This document shows positions 37,999 through 45,866 of a stretch of DNA of 64,000 nt, in pieces. Source of the stretch: Halomonas litopenaei (GTDB lineage Bacteria; Pseudomonadota; Gammaproteobacteria; Pseudomonadales; Halomonadaceae); NCBI RefSeq assembly GCF_017303055.1, contig NZ_JAEKJT010000003.1, positions 682,001 through 746,000 of the forward strand, written 5' to 3'. Numbering within the stretch: position 1 is the stretch's first letter; each line of letters begins with the position of its first letter. A program made the translations under genes and the position numbers. The notes below the pieces were generated by a model. It was given only the letters and a program-made list of their open reading frames with translations, was not told the DNA's origin and searched no databases.

Positions 37999-38143
37999 CT
38001 TTCAAAGCCATCCTGTGGTTGCCTGGCAGGAATACCTGAGCGATACCGCGCCCCTGCCCCTTTCCACTGACTGCAGCATCGGCGACGGGCTGGTATCATC
38101 TTGCGTCCCGCCCGACCTGCGGTGTCCGACCAGGAGTATCCTC

Positions 38144-39820
38144 TTGTCCAGCAGTTCTTCCTCAATGGCCAACGCTCCATCACGACGGCTATCTCGCTGG
38201 GGCTGGCTCACTCTGGGTGTTGCCGCCGTGGTCGCCTTGCCGGTGCTGGTCATTCTTGGCCACATTCTTGTGCCTGCTGGCGATATCTGGCGCCACCTTG
38301 CCGACACTGTGCTGAGTCGCTACCTGGTCAACACCCTGCTGCTGGTCCTGAGCGTCGGCCTTGGCACGCTGGCGATCGGTACCGGCTGCGCCTGGCTGGT
38401 GGTCATGTGCCGCTTCCCGGGCAAGCGCCTGTTCGAGTGGGCCATGCTGCTACCACTGGCGGTGCCTACCTATGTCATCGCCTATGCCTATACGGACTTT
38501 CTGCAGTACGCAGGCCCACTGCAGAGCCTGCTGCGGGAGACCTTCGAGTGGTCGCGCGGTGACTACTGGTTCCCCGACATTCGCTCCCTGCCTGGGGCGG
38601 CCACCCTGATCACCCTGGTGCTCTACCCCTACGTCTACATGCTGGCGCGAGCCGCCTTTCTGGAGCAGTCGGTGTGCATGCTGGATGTGGGACGAACGCT
38701 GGGTCGCACGCCCTGGCAGATGTTCACCCAGGTAGCGATGCCGTTGGCGCGTCCGGCTCTGGTGGGCGGGGTATCGCTGGCGCTGATGGAGACCCTCAAT
38801 GAGTTTGGCGCCGTGCAGTACTTCGGCGTCGATACCTTCACCACGGGCATCTACCGCACCTGGTTCGGCCTGGGCGAGCAGGTCGCCGCCGCCCAGCTGG
38901 CCGCCTGCCTGCTGGCCTTCGTCATCCTGTTCGTGCTGCTCGAGCGCTGGTCACGGGGCAAGCGCCGCTTTCATCACACCTCGCACCGCTATCAGCAGCT
39001 GCCGGAGTATCGACTTAGAGGTGCCCGTGCCTGGGGGGCGACACTGGCTTGCGCCGTGCCGGTGACCGTGGGCTTCGTGCTGCCCTGCCTGTTGCTGGGC
39101 AGCATGGCCCTGAAGGCTGGCGACAGCGTGCTGGGAGGCGCCTTTCTGGAGTACGCCGGCAACAGCCTGCTGCTGGCCATCAGCGCCTCGCTGGTGGCGG
39201 TGGGACTGGCGGTCATCCTGAGCTACGGCGCCAGACTGGAAGCCAGCGCGGTGACCCGCACGGCAACGCGAATTGCCTCCCTTGGCTACGCCATCCCGGG
39301 GTCCGTCGTGGCCGTCGGCATCCTGATTCCCTTTGCCTGGGTCGACGACCATGTCAATCAGCTCTACAAGGCCGCCACCGGCGAGGTGATCGGGCTCATT
39401 CTCAGCGGCACCGCCTTCATCCTTATCTACGCCTACGTAGTGCGCTTCCTGGCGGTGTCCTTCAACGCGGTGGAAGCCAGCCTGGGCAAGGTCACACCGT
39501 CGATGGATGCCGCTGCACGCACCCTGGGGGAGACCGCTACCGGCACGCTGCGCAAGGTGCACACGCCGATCATGCGAGGCAGTCTGCTGGCCGCCGGTAT
39601 CCTGGTCTTTGTGGATGTCATGAAGGAATTGCCGGCCACGATCATTTTGCGTCCGTTCAACTTCGACACCCTGGCGGTCAGGGCCCACAACCTGGCCGCC
39701 GACGAGCGGCTCGCCGAGGCGTCCACGTCCTCGCTGGCGATCGTGGCGGTGGGGATCATTCCGGTGGTCCTGCTGAGCCTGGCCATGCGCCGCTCGCGCC
39801 CTGGCCACAGAGGCGCCTGA
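38144..39820 (+). CDS. fbpB: Ferric iron ABC transporter, fused permease (FbpB/SfuB-like)
   Basis: 558-aa permease with two fused binding-protein-dependent transport domains, about twelve membrane segments. The two EAA loops are visible: MLDVGRTLGRTPWQMF...MPLARPAL (about residue 185) and MDAAARTLGETATGTL...IMRGSLL (about 460). The family imports Fe3+ delivered by FbpA. The TTG at 38144 is chosen because AGGAG lies 7 nt upstream; an ATG at 38165 has no ribosome site. It is convergent with the ATPase gene, an unusual layout. Confidence 0.9.
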   Translation: MSSSSSSMANAPSRRLSRWGWLTLGVAAVVALPVLVILGHILVPAGDIWRHLADTVLSRYLVNTLLLVLSVGLGTLAIGTGCAWLVVMCRFPGKRLFEWAMLLPLAVPTYVIAYAYTDFLQYAGPLQSLLRETFEWSRGDYWFPDIRSLPGAATLITLVLYPYVYMLARAAFLEQSVCMLDVGRTLGRTPWQMFTQVAMPLARPALVGGVSLALMETLNEFGAVQYFGVDTFTTGIYRTWFGLGEQVAAAQLAACLLAFVILFVLLERWSRGKRRFHHTSHRYQQLPEYRLRGARAWGATLACAVPVTVGFVLPCLLLGSMALKAGDSVLGGAFLEYAGNSLLLAISASLVAVGLAVILSYGARLEASAVTRTATRIASLGYAIPGSVVAVGILIPFAWVDDHVNQLYKAATGEVIGLILSGTAFILIYAYVVRFLAVSFNAVEASLGKVTPSMDAAARTLGETATGTLRKVHTPIMRGSLLAAGILVFVDVMKELPATIILRPFNFDTLAVRAHNLAADERLAEASTSSLAIVAVGIIPVVLLSLAMRRSRPGHRGA

Positions 39821-39861
39821 TCAGACCGGGCGTCAGCCGGGCCAGCTCATGTCACCTGATA

Positions 39862-40986
39862 TCAGACCATGTCGGCCGGATAGACGAAGGCCTGGGCCGG
39901 ATCGAGACTGACCTGGACGGCCTGGCCTTCGCGGGGAAGAAAGACGCCGGGTACGCGGGCGTGCATGTGGGCTTCCTGGCCATCACTGCCATGCACGCAG
40001 AGGTGCAACAGGCTGCTGCGTCCCAGTAGGCGTGCCATCAGCACGTGGCTGTGATGTTCGTGCGCCTTGGGGCTGTCGATTTCCACCACCCGCAGCGCTT
40101 CCGGTCGCACCAGCACCTGTGCACGCGAACCCTCGGCCAGGTCGCTTGCCACCGGACCCACGGCCGTGCGCACATAGCCCCGCTGCACCGTCCCTTCAAG
40201 ACGATTGACGTCCCCGAAGAAGGTCACCACGAAGGGCGTCGCGGGCGCACAGTAGAGCTCTTCCGGGGTGCCTGCCTGCACCACCCTGCCTTCTCGCATC
40301 AAGACGATACGATCGGCCATGAACATGGCCTCTTCCGGGTCATGGGTCACCAGCAGGGTGCCAGCGCCCAGCTGCTTCAGCACGTGCAGGGTATCGTCCC
40401 GAATCCGGTCCCGCAGTCGTGCATCGAGGCTGGAAAAGGGCTCGTCAAGCAACATCAACTTGGGCGAAGGCGCCAGGGCTCGGGCCAGGGCCACGCGCTG
40501 CTGCTGACCTCCCGACAGGGTATGAGGAAATGCCTCGGCATAACCGTCCATGCCAAGCTGGGCAAGCAGTTCCAGCGCCCGCTGTCGGCGCTTGGCTGAC
40601 GGCAATCCCTTAAGCCCGAAACTGACGTTGTCGAGCACGCTTAGGTGAGGAAACAGCGCCGACTCCTGAAATGCCAGGCCGACGCTGCGCTTTTCGGGGG
40701 GGACATGGGCCAGCCCGGGGGCCGCAAGGCGCTCCCCATCGAACACCAGCTCCCCGCTTTGCAGCGCCTCAAGCCCCGCCACAATGCGCAGCAAGGTCGT
40801 CTTGCCACAGCCGGAGGGCCCGAGCAGGCACACCACTTCCCCTGGCGCTATCGAAAAGGACACATCACGCACCGCCAGCGCATCAGCGTAGCGATGCTGG
40901 ACCTTGTGCATGGTCATCAACGGTGTCTGTTCGAGTGCTAGCTGCTCGGCAGCAGCGGAGGCAGAGTGTGGGGGCATGACGGTCAT
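39862..40986 (-). CDS. fbpC: Ferric iron ABC transporter ATPase (FbpC-like)
   Basis: 374-aa ATP-binding subunit. Walker A GPSGCGKTT, signature LSGGQQQR, Walker B LMLLDEP and the H-loop THDPEEAM are intact; the C-terminal 120 residues form a TOBE-like regulatory domain (LVRPEALRVVEI). It should couple to the FbpB-type permease at 38144-39820. The ATG at 40986 has AGGTG upstream; nearby ATGs at 40977 or further in are possible. It is transcribed away from the binding-protein gene and toward the permease. Confidence 0.92.
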   Translation of the reverse strand: MTVMPPHSASAAAEQLALEQTPLMTMHKVQHRYADALAVRDVSFSIAPGEVVCLLGPSGCGKTTLLRIVAGLEALQSGELVFDGERLAAPGLAHVPPEKRSVGLAFQESALFPHLSVLDNVSFGLKGLPSAKRRQRALELLAQLGMDGYAEAFPHTLSGGQQQRVALARALAPSPKLMLLDEPFSSLDARLRDRIRDDTLHVLKQLGAGTLLVTHDPEEAMFMADRIVLMREGRVVQAGTPEELYCAPATPFVVTFFGDVNRLEGTVQRGYVRTAVGPVASDLAEGSRAQVLVRPEALRVVEIDSPKAHEHHSHVLMARLLGRSSLLHLCVHGSDGQEAHMHARVPGVFLPREGQAVQVSLDPAQAFVYPADMV

Positions 40987-41113
40987 CGCACCTGAAGAGC
41001 CGAAAACAAGAGTGGCGGGTGTCAGGCCCTGCGGCCTCGGGACGCCCACCAGCGCCGCTGGGCAGGCCATGGTAACGCGAATCCTTCCAACACGCCTTCC
41101 TCCTTTTTCTGTT

Positions 41114-41172
41114 ACCAGACGCCGGCCAGCTCCCTTCACCAGACCGGCCAGCTCCCTTCACCAGACGCTGGC
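41114..41172. repeat. 22-24-bp tandem repeat, two and a half copies
   Basis: Copies at 41114-41137 (24 bp), 41138-41159 (22 bp) and a partial one at 41160-41172; the core is ACCAGAC-xGGCCAGCTCCC. It lies in the gap between fbpC and fbpA. Confidence 0.85.
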
Positions 41173-41382
41173 AAGCGCCGGTATGTGCCCCGCACCGCCT
41201 GTCACACCCCTGGCAGGCGCAATCCTCGTCGAGGCTACTGCCTCTATTGAGGTAACTGCCCCTATGGTAGCGGGCTTCCCTCGGATGAGCCGTGCCGACT
41301 ATGCCGAGTGAAGCCATCGCCATCGCTCCGTGGAGGCACAATGATTGACGCCACCGGCAACAAGCCGTTCAATATCATCGCA

Positions 41383-41403
41383 GAATGACACGTATTATCA
41401 TTC
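41383..41403. promoter_or_regulatory. Fur-box-like operator upstream of fbpA
   Basis: 21-bp inverted repeat with arms GAATGA and TCATTC around an AT-rich centre containing ATTATCATT, close to the Fur consensus (GATAAT-type hexamers). It ends 20 bp before the fbpA ATG, consistent with iron repression. Confidence 0.6.
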
Positions 41404-41423
41404 CCCACTACAAGAGGTCTCCG

Positions 41424-42443
41424 ATGTCAAACGCCACTCGCCTCGCCGCTGCCATTGCCCTGGCAAGCGCTTCCGGCCTTGCCTACGCCGACGGCAGCGT
41501 CAACGTGTACTCCGCTCGTCACTATGACTCAGACCAGGCCATGTACGATGCCTTTACCGAGGAGACCGGCATCGAGGTCAATGTGCTGCAGGGCGATTCC
41601 GATCAGTTGATTCAGCGCATCAAGCGCGAAGGCGAAGCCAGCCCGGCAGACATCATGATGACCGTGGACGCTGGCCGTCTGTGGCGTGCCGAGGAAGAAG
41701 GCATCTTCGCGGCGGTGGACTCCGAGGTGCTCAATGAGCGCCTGCCCGCCAGCATGCGCCACCCTGAAGGTGACTGGTTCGGCTTCAGCCAGCGTGTGCG
41801 TGCGATCTTCTACAACCCGGAGACCATCGATCCTGAACAGGTCGACACCTACGAGAAGCTTGCCGACCCGAGCCTCAAGGGCAAGATCTGCATTCGCTCG
41901 TCCAACAACATCTACAACCAGTCACTGCTGGCATCGATGATCGAGCACCACGGCGAGGAAGGGGCTGAGGAGTGGGCCCAGGGCGTCGTCGATAACATGG
42001 CGCGGGACCCGGAAGGCGGTGATCGTGACCAGATCAAGGGCGTGGCCAGCGGTGAGTGCGATGTGGCCGTCGCCAACCACTACTACTACGTGCGCCTGCT
42101 GACATCCGACAACGACGACGAGCGCGAAGCCGCCGAGAGCGTCCAGATCCTGTTCCCCAATCAGGATGACCGTGGTGCCCACGTCAACGTCGGCGGCGCA
42201 GGCCTGGTCAAGGGTGCGCCGAACCACGATAACGCGGTGGCCTTCCTTGAGTTCCTGGCATCCGACAAGGCCCAGGAGCTGTTTGCGGTGGGCAATCACG
42301 AGTTCCCGGTGGTGGAAGGCGTCGCCCTCGATGAGGTGCTGTCTTCCTGGGGCGAGTTCAAGAAGGACGACGTCAACGTCAGCGTGCTGGGTGAAAACAA
42401 CCCGGAAGCGATCAAGATCTTCGACCGCGTTGGCTGGCGTTGA
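41424..42443 (+). CDS. fbpA: Ferric iron ABC transporter substrate-binding protein (FbpA/FutA-like)
   Basis: 339-aa periplasmic Fe3+-binding protein. The signal peptide (ATRLAAAIALASASGLAYA) precedes GSVNVYSARHYDSDQAMYDAF. The NHYYYVRL segment (about 212-219) supplies the conserved paired tyrosines that bind Fe3+; GHVNVGGAGLV-like and VEGVAL segments follow. It should deliver iron to the permease at 38144-39820. The ATG at 41424 has AGAGG upstream. A Fur-box-like repeat lies immediately upstream and a strong terminator downstream. Confidence 0.93.
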   Translation: MSNATRLAAAIALASASGLAYADGSVNVYSARHYDSDQAMYDAFTEETGIEVNVLQGDSDQLIQRIKREGEASPADIMMTVDAGRLWRAEEEGIFAAVDSEVLNERLPASMRHPEGDWFGFSQRVRAIFYNPETIDPEQVDTYEKLADPSLKGKICIRSSNNIYNQSLLASMIEHHGEEGAEEWAQGVVDNMARDPEGGDRDQIKGVASGECDVAVANHYYYVRLLTSDNDDEREAAESVQILFPNQDDRGAHVNVGGAGLVKGAPNHDNAVAFLEFLASDKAQELFAVGNHEFPVVEGVALDEVLSSWGEFKKDDVNVSVLGENNPEAIKIFDRVGWR

Positions 42444-42490
42444 TCCGTCGCTGAGGCCAGCGACTGCCAAGTTGCAGGCCTGACGCAAAA

Positions 42491-42523
42491 AAAGCCCCGA
42501 GCCAGTCGATGGCTCGGGGCTTT
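42491..42523. terminator. Bidirectional intrinsic terminator after fbpA
   Basis: Fourteen-base arms from AAAGCCCCGAGCCA (42491-42504) to its complement at 42510-42523 around a 5-nt loop, with A-run on the left and T-run on the right. It serves fbpA on the plus strand and the convergent lipoprotein gene on the minus strand. Confidence 0.92.
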
Positions 42524-42578
42524 TTCGTTCGCAGCGTCTTGGATCGCGGCGTGTTCGTCCGCAACGTCGAGATGGCGC

Positions 42579-43091
42579 TCAGCGGCCGGTGGACTCCAGT
42601 CGCAGATCATCCGGGTGCTGCCAGACATCCAGGCTGGCCATGCGGCGCCCACGATCATTCAGGAAGGTTTCCAGTGACACGGTGGTGTCGGTGCCTGCCT
42701 TGGAGAAGATCAAGCGGTCGCTGCCTTCCTCACGAGTCGAGGACCAGTCCGCACCGAGACATTGCCCCAGCGCCTCCCCACCGACCGTGAGCGCCCCGCG
42801 CGGATCATCGCTGTCCATGCGGCCGAAACAGGAATAATGATCGGGACGCTGGGATGAGCTGATCAGGCAGGACTCATGAAACGCCTGCACGTCGGTTTCC
42901 CAGGTGCGGGTCAGACGGTTGTCTTCGAAACGCCCCTTGATGCCAGCAAAGCCTCCTTCGGCACTCGCCACCGCCTGATTGAGCGCACTACAGTCAAACA
43001 TTTCCGCGGCGGTCTGTGGCTGCGAGGTCGACGCACAGCCTGCCAGCGTCACCATGGCAAGCGCTGCCCATCCCATCTTTACCCGTGTCAT
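42579..43091 (-). CDS. Lipoprotein of unknown function
   Basis: 170-aa lipoprotein with signal ending AMVTLAGC (Cys about 18). The mature part holds several cysteines (FDCSAL, HESCLI, YSCFGR, GQCLG) that could form two disulfides, and no motif I recognise. GGAGACAAGGAT precedes the ATG at 43091; longer upstream extensions lack the signal. It is convergent with fbpA across a shared terminator. Confidence 0.8.
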   Translation of the reverse strand: MTRVKMGWAALAMVTLAGCASTSQPQTAAEMFDCSALNQAVASAEGGFAGIKGRFEDNRLTRTWETDVQAFHESCLISSSQRPDHYSCFGRMDSDDPRGALTVGGEALGQCLGADWSSTREEGSDRLIFSKAGTDTTVSLETFLNDRGRRMASLDVWQHPDDLRLESTGR

Positions 43092-43287
43092 ATCCTTGTC
43101 TCCGGCAATGGGGCCGTGGCATCCACGACCAATTTGGCATTCCATGACCGACACCATAGCACCCGCAACACGATCTCGGCAGTGGTGAATGACCACTTGT
43201 CGAGGCGGACTACCTGGCGAGCAAAGCCAGCGCCCAGGCATCACCAGATTCCAGGGTCATTACCCTTAGCCTCCAGGGACTGGCCCA

Positions 43288-44010
43288 CTAGCACTGTAGT
43301 GCGCGGGCCAGGTCCGTCAGCGAGCTGGCGTGAAGGTCGTTGGCGGAGGATCCCTCCACCGGCTTGGGGGCATCGGCGCCAAACTCGTGGGGGCGCTCGA
43401 TGTAAGCGGTCTTGAGGCCACAGCCGCGAGCGGCGTCGAGGTCGTCCTGGTGGGCGGCCACCAGCATGACCTCCGATGGGTCCACCTCGAACACCTCGGC
43501 GACGCCTAGGTAGGTGTCCGGATGGGGCTTGTAAGCGCGGAAGACCTCTGCTGACAGAATCAGGTCCCAGGGCAGTCCTCCTAGCTTGGCCATATCGGCC
43601 AGCAGCCCCAGATTACCGTTGGACAGGGTGCAGATCACATAGCGTTGCTTGAGTCGCGTAAGCCCCTCGACGCTGTCGGGCCATGGCGCCAGCCGGTGCC
43701 AGGCAAGGTTGAGCTGCCTCCGCCCCGGCTCGTCCAGCGCCAGGTGATACTGATCGAGCAGCTCGTCCAGAATCATCCGGTGCAAGTCGTCGATGCGCGT
43801 CCAGCCCAGCTCGCCTGACATCACCCGAGCCATCGCAGGCCTGTAGCCCGCCCGCCAGGCTCGGGCAAAGTCAGCTGGCGTCAGCGCACAGCCGGGACCG
43901 TCAAGCAGGCCCAGGGCCTCGACCTCGCGCACGACACTGCCGTGCCAATCCACCACGGTGCCGAAGATATCGAAGGCCAGTATCTTGGGTCGTTGCCAGG
44001 GCGTCGCCAT
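43288..44010 (-). CDS. Haloacid dehalogenase type II
   Basis: 240-aa HAD-superfamily hydrolase of the 2-haloacid dehalogenase subgroup. The nucleophile motif is AFDIFGTVVDW (Asp about 13), motif II is TLSNGN, motif III Lys is in YKPHPDTYLG, and motif IV is VAAHQDDLDAARGCG, where this subfamily has the Ala-His-xx-Asp pattern. Activity on 2-haloalkanoic acids is possible, but many members have other substrates. AAGGAG precedes the ATG. Stands alone. Confidence 0.9.
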   Translation of the reverse strand: MATPWQRPKILAFDIFGTVVDWHGSVVREVEALGLLDGPGCALTPADFARAWRAGYRPAMARVMSGELGWTRIDDLHRMILDELLDQYHLALDEPGRRQLNLAWHRLAPWPDSVEGLTRLKQRYVICTLSNGNLGLLADMAKLGGLPWDLILSAEVFRAYKPHPDTYLGVAEVFEVDPSEVMLVAAHQDDLDAARGCGLKTAYIERPHEFGADAPKPVEGSSANDLHASSLTDLARALQC

Positions 44011-44112
44011 GCTGTTGCTCTCCTTGTTTCGCTGCCGGTGGATCTTGTCCGAAGTCGTAGCGCTAGCAGACGTCAGGACAAGGACTTGGCCTAGGGCTTG
44101 TCTGAAAAGTGC

Positions 44113-44994
44113 CTAGTGTTTTGCGCCCGACGCCTCGGGCGCCAACCTCGCCCGGAGTGACTCGGCAAGAAAGTCGATAAACAGGCGTATACGCACAACC
44201 TGACGCATGTCCTGGTGGGCCAGCAGCCACAGGCCCACCGTCAACGCCTCCTGCTCATCTCCTACCTGTTTCAAGTCGGCATCCGCATCGCCCAGATAAC
44301 AAGGAAGCACTACCGCCCCCAGGCCACGTCTGGCGGCCTGCTGCCGCCCCAGCAGGCTATCGCAACGGAAGCGAACCATGTCTTGTTCGACCTTGTCTTC
44401 CATCCAAGCCGCCAGCGCCGCATCGTCGGGGCGCTGTCCCTGATCGATCCAGGCGGTGATGTCGCCCGGCTCGGAGATGTCGCCGTCGCGAGCCACGTAG
44501 ATCGCCTGGCGAATCGAGCCGACTCGCCGACCGACCAACGTCTCCGGCGGCTGATTGGAGGGACGAATTGCCACCTCGGCGTCACGTGCGGCTAGATCAT
44601 AGAGGGCATTTGACACTGAGACATCAAGCACGATGGCGGGGTGGCGTCGCTGGAACGCCTCGAATACTGGCATCAGCAGCCCCTGCAGCAAGGAGTCTGT
44701 CAGGGTGACGCGAATGACGCCCTCCAGCCTTTGATCCCGCCCCTGGATGCGGCGCGTCACTCCTTCTACCTCCTGGTGCACGCGCGCTGCCGCCTGTGCC
44801 ATCTCTTCCCCCGCCAAGGTGGCCTGGTAACCACCAGGTGAGCGTTCGAACAACAGCACACCCAGACGCCGCTCGATGTTCTTCAGGCGCCGAAACACGG
44901 TGGCGTGGCTGACGCCAAGCTGGCGTGCCGCCCCTGAGAGTGAGCCCGAGCGCGAAATCTCGAGCACCGTCCTCAAGTCGTCCCAACTGTTCAT
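44113..44994 (-). CDS. LysR-family transcriptional regulator
   Basis: 293-aa regulator with an N-terminal winged helix (DLRTVLEISRSGSLSGAARQLGVSHATVFRRLKNIERRLGVLLFER split over residues 5-50) and a C-terminal periplasmic-binding-like effector domain. The ATG at 44994 begins the conserved helix; a start further upstream would overlap the intergenic region. It is divergent from the quinone reductase gene, its probable target. Effector unknown. Confidence 0.9.
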   Translation of the reverse strand: MNSWDDLRTVLEISRSGSLSGAARQLGVSHATVFRRLKNIERRLGVLLFERSPGGYQATLAGEEMAQAAARVHQEVEGVTRRIQGRDQRLEGVIRVTLTDSLLQGLLMPVFEAFQRRHPAIVLDVSVSNALYDLAARDAEVAIRPSNQPPETLVGRRVGSIRQAIYVARDGDISEPGDITAWIDQGQRPDDAALAAWMEDKVEQDMVRFRCDSLLGRQQAARRGLGAVVLPCYLGDADADLKQVGDEQEALTVGLWLLAHQDMRQVVRIRLFIDFLAESLRARLAPEASGAKH

Positions 44995-45030
44995 TTTTGC
45001 AAAGCCTGCCGACAAGAATAGGGAATTTCG

Positions 45031-45044
45031 TTGCACAAGTGTAA
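45031..45044. promoter_or_regulatory. Candidate LysR-type operator
   Basis: TTGCAC-AA-GTGTAA, a near-perfect inverted repeat (one mismatch) in the 89-bp gap between divergent lysR and quinone reductase genes. Confidence 0.4.
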
Positions 45045-45083
45045 GGCATAGCCTGAACCACACCCACCGCCATGGAGTCGACC

Positions 45084-45830
45084 ATGAATGTGCTGATTGT
45101 TCACTGTCACCCCGAGCCCCAATCCTTGAACGGCGCCTTGTCCGCCATCGCCGTCGACATCCTGACCACCCAGGGACACAGGGTGGAGATCAGCGACCTG
45201 TACGCTGAAGGCTTCGATGCCATTGAACACCCACGCCACTATCGCCATCGTCAGGATTCACAGGTCTTCAATGCACTGACGGAACAGCGCCATGCCTTCG
45301 AAGGCGAACAACTTCCCGAGGATGTGGCAAGAGAAATCCAACGGCTGCAACAGGCGGACCTAGTGATTTTTCAGTTTCCACTGTGGTGGCATGGCCCACC
45401 GGCCATGCTCAAGGGTTGGTTTGATCGCGTGATGGTATACGGAGGCATGTATTCCGGCAGTCGCCGCTATGATCGCGGGCGGCTCAAGGGCAAGCGCGCC
45501 ATCTGTGCAGTAACGACCGGGTCGCCGGCGGAAGCCTTCGAGCCAACAGGACGGGCGGGAGACATCGTTAAGCTGATGTACCCCCTCCACTGCTCCCTCT
45601 ATTACCTCGGCCTTGAGGTGCTGCCGCCCCAGCTCGCCTTCGGCATCCAGGGCGGCGGCCTTGCCTACCAGGAGGAGGCCGCGTTCCGCTGCCACCTCGA
45701 AAGCACCAAGGCCGACTGGCGAGCCAGGCTTGATAGCCTGGAAGGGGAGTCGACGATCCCCTTCTCTGGCTGGGACGACTGGGATGAACACGGCCGCCTT
45801 GGCCTGCGTCACCCCCTGCGCTGGCGCTGA
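45084..45830 (+). CDS. NAD(P)H dehydrogenase (quinone), flavodoxin-like fold
   Basis: 248-aa flavin reductase of the NQO1/KefF group. The FMN/FAD phosphate loop is HCHPEPQSLNGAL (residues 8-20), FQFPLWWHGPPAMLKGWFDRV (about 94-114) is the core motif, and GGMYSGS and TTGSPAEAF follow. It reduces quinones by two electrons with NAD(P)H. ATG at 45084 has GGAG 7 nt upstream; an upstream ATG at 45072 lies over that site. It is divergent from a LysR gene and convergent with polA. Confidence 0.9.
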   Translation: MNVLIVHCHPEPQSLNGALSAIAVDILTTQGHRVEISDLYAEGFDAIEHPRHYRHRQDSQVFNALTEQRHAFEGEQLPEDVAREIQRLQQADLVIFQFPLWWHGPPAMLKGWFDRVMVYGGMYSGSRRYDRGRLKGKRAICAVTTGSPAEAFEPTGRAGDIVKLMYPLHCSLYYLGLEVLPPQLAFGIQGGGLAYQEEAAFRCHLESTKADWRARLDSLEGESTIPFSGWDDWDEHGRLGLRHPLRWR

Positions 45831-45866
45831 AAGGCGCGCAGTGGTGGTCCAGCACTCCCCCTGGCC

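Larger units (their letters stand above)
40987..41423. promoter_or_regulatory. Divergent fbpC / fbpA intergenic region
   Basis: About 440 bp without a supported gene. It carries a tandem repeat of 22-24 bp at 41114-41172 and a Fur-box-like inverted repeat at 41383-41403 near fbpA. Short frames in it have no recognisable product. Confidence 0.55.

Noticed and set aside
44044..44082. CTTGTCC / GGACAAG inverted repeat upstream of the haloacid dehalogenase gene
   Set aside because: The 25-nt separation makes a hairpin or operator weakly supported; not reported as a site.
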